NCBI RefSeq assembly: GCF_014268655.2
Contig: NZ_JABWQX020000001.1
Span: 3,006,001-3,070,000, forward strand
Length of the DNA stretch: 64,000 nt
Reading direction: 5' to 3'
DNA from: Pseudomonas marvdashtae
Lineage (GTDB): Bacteria > Pseudomonadota > Gammaproteobacteria > Pseudomonadales > Pseudomonadaceae
The translations under genes and the position numbers were made by a program. This document shows positions 63,121 through 64,000 of this stretch, one piece after another. The notes below the pieces were generated by a model. The model searched no databases, had not been told where the DNA came from, and worked only from the letters and a program-made list of their open reading frames with translations. The number at the start of each line of letters is the position of its first letter. The stretch's first letter is position 1.

Positions 63121-64000
63121 CGGAACAGCGAAATCTTTTGGGAATGCTGGCCTTGCTGGTGTCCAACGCGCCAGACAAGCGCAGCGTGTTCGGTCGAGCG
63201 CTGATCCAGTTGATCAGCGATGTGGAAGAGCGCGCCGTCAGCGTGCTGACCTCCGAAAACCTGAGCGATGCCAAGTCGATCCTGAGCTCCGACCCGGCGA
63301 TCCAGTGTGTGCTGCTCAGTTGGGAAATAGACACCAGCGAAGACCACCGCGAATGCATCGACTTGCTCACCGCGCTGCGCGAGCGCAACACCCGGGTGCC
63401 GGTGTTCCTGATCAGCGATCGCAGCACCGCATCCAACGTACCGCTGATCGTCATGCAATATGCCGACGACTTCATCTGGCTGCCCGAGGACACCAGCCGC
63501 TTCCTGAGCGGGCGGATCCTGGCGGCCATCGAGCGCTATCGCCAGGCGGTACTGCCGCCGATGTTCGGCGCCCTGCTGAAGTTCGCCCGCAGCTACGAGT
63601 ATTCCTGGCATACGCCGGGGCACGCCGGTGGCACGGCTTTTCTGAAAAGCACGGCGGGCCGGGCGTTCTACGAGTTTTTCGGTGAAAACCTGCTGCGTTC
63701 GGACCTGTCGATCTCCGTCGGCGAACTGGGTTCGCTGCTCGACCACAGCGGCCCTATCGGCCAGGGCGAGCGCTACGCCGCCAAGGTGTTCGGCGCGCAT
63801 CGCACCTACTACGTCACCAATGGCTCGTCGATGTCCAACCGGGTCATCCTCATGGCCAGCGTGACGCGCGACCAGATCGCGCTGTGTGATCGCAACTGCC
63901 ACAAATCCGCCGAGCACGCGATGACCCTGTCCGGGGCAATTCCGACCTATCTGGTGCCGACCCGAAACCGCTTCGGCATCATTGGCCCGATCCTGCCACA
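63117..64000 (+). CDS. Orn/Lys/Arg decarboxylase (5' part)
   Basis: The first 294 codons of a PLP-dependent decarboxylase, cut by the window edge. Residues about 1-130 are the response-regulator-like wing domain (VFLISDRSTASNVPLIVMQY). Then the fold-I catalytic domain begins with YSWHTPGHAGGTAFLKS, DLSISVGELGSLLDH, VTNGSSMSNRVI (PLP phosphate loop) and the CHKSAEH segment. The ATG overlaps the antiporter stop (ATGA). Whether the substrate is arginine, lysine or ornithine needs the missing part. Confidence 0.93.
   Translation, partial: MTEQRNLLGMLALLVSNAPDKRSVFGRALIQLISDVEERAVSVLTSENLSDAKSILSSDPAIQCVLLSWEIDTSEDHRECIDLLTALRERNTRVPVFLISDRSTASNVPLIVMQYADDFIWLPEDTSRFLSGRILAAIERYRQAVLPPMFGALLKFARSYEYSWHTPGHAGGTAFLKSTAGRAFYEFFGENLLRSDLSISVGELGSLLDHSGPIGQGERYAAKVFGAHRTYYVTNGSSMSNRVILMASVTRDQIALCDRNCHKSAEHAMTLSGAIPTYLVPTRNRFGIIGPILP

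Overview
The window looks like a chromosomal segment of a denitrifying Pseudomonas of the fluorescens complex. The reasons are high-GC coding DNA, nir and nos gene orders typical of pseudomonads, many REP/REPIN elements of the '(G)GGAGCAAGCTCCCTCGCCAC' kind, an OprD-family porin, an alginate epimerase with its own type I exporter, and ANR/DNR-type boxes. The species assignment is inference.

Layout. (1) 1-3.1 kb: the 3' end of a heme d1 cluster (nirJ end, nirE, nirN). (2) 3.4-11.2 kb, minus strand: the complete nitrous-oxide reductase operon nosRZDFYL. A perfect anaerobic-regulator box lies upstream of nosR, and a divergent UvrA-like ABC ATPase follows. (3) 14.2-17.6 kb, minus strand: hemN, a HemN paralogue that has lost its radical-SAM cysteines, and a small membrane protein. 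The last two each have an ANR/DNR-type box upstream, so about 14 kb reads as one low-oxygen block. (4) 17.8-28 kb: a giant RTX protein combining a mannuronan C5-epimerase module with an SGNH-type acetylhydrolase module, convergent with an ABC/MFP/TolC export operon. (5) 28-34.3 kb: an amino-acid permease, TspO and an unknown protein. These are followed by a repeat-rich, decaying zone with a deleted epoxide hydrolase, a DUF6124 gene and its truncated copy, several REPINs, a 231-bp dispersed repeat, and 305-bp inverted repeats flanking a PchB-like gene. (6) 34.3-39.4 kb, minus strand: a soluble NAD-dependent formate dehydrogenase operon fdsGBAD, without fdsC. (7) 39.9-44.5 kb: an AT-richer YD-repeat (RHS) locus split into two proteins that each carry a signal peptide, with a variable C-terminal tip and a candidate immunity gene. 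(8) 44.8-64 kb: regulatory and catabolic genes. These include a broken AraC/GyrI gene, a HIT protein, a four-PAS HWE-type kinase with a receiver, a GntR/MFS/amidohydrolase operon divergent from an amidase, and an EAL phosphodiesterase. They continue with AraC plus OprD porin, a non-specific nuclease, an SDR remnant, a PQQ-type sugar dehydrogenase with a DUF2231 protein, a LysR/aldo-keto reductase pair, and an APC antiporter overlapping an Orn/Lys/Arg decarboxylase that runs off the window.

How the parts may work together. The nir, nos, hemN and membrane-protein genes support anaerobic N-oxide respiration and the heme made under it. The RTX epimerase is probably exported by the neighbouring type I system to remodel secreted alginate. 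The formate dehydrogenase supplies NADH. The antiporter and decarboxylase pair fits amino-acid-dependent acid resistance or polyamine formation. I saw no tRNA, rRNA, CRISPR array, prophage or intact insertion sequence.
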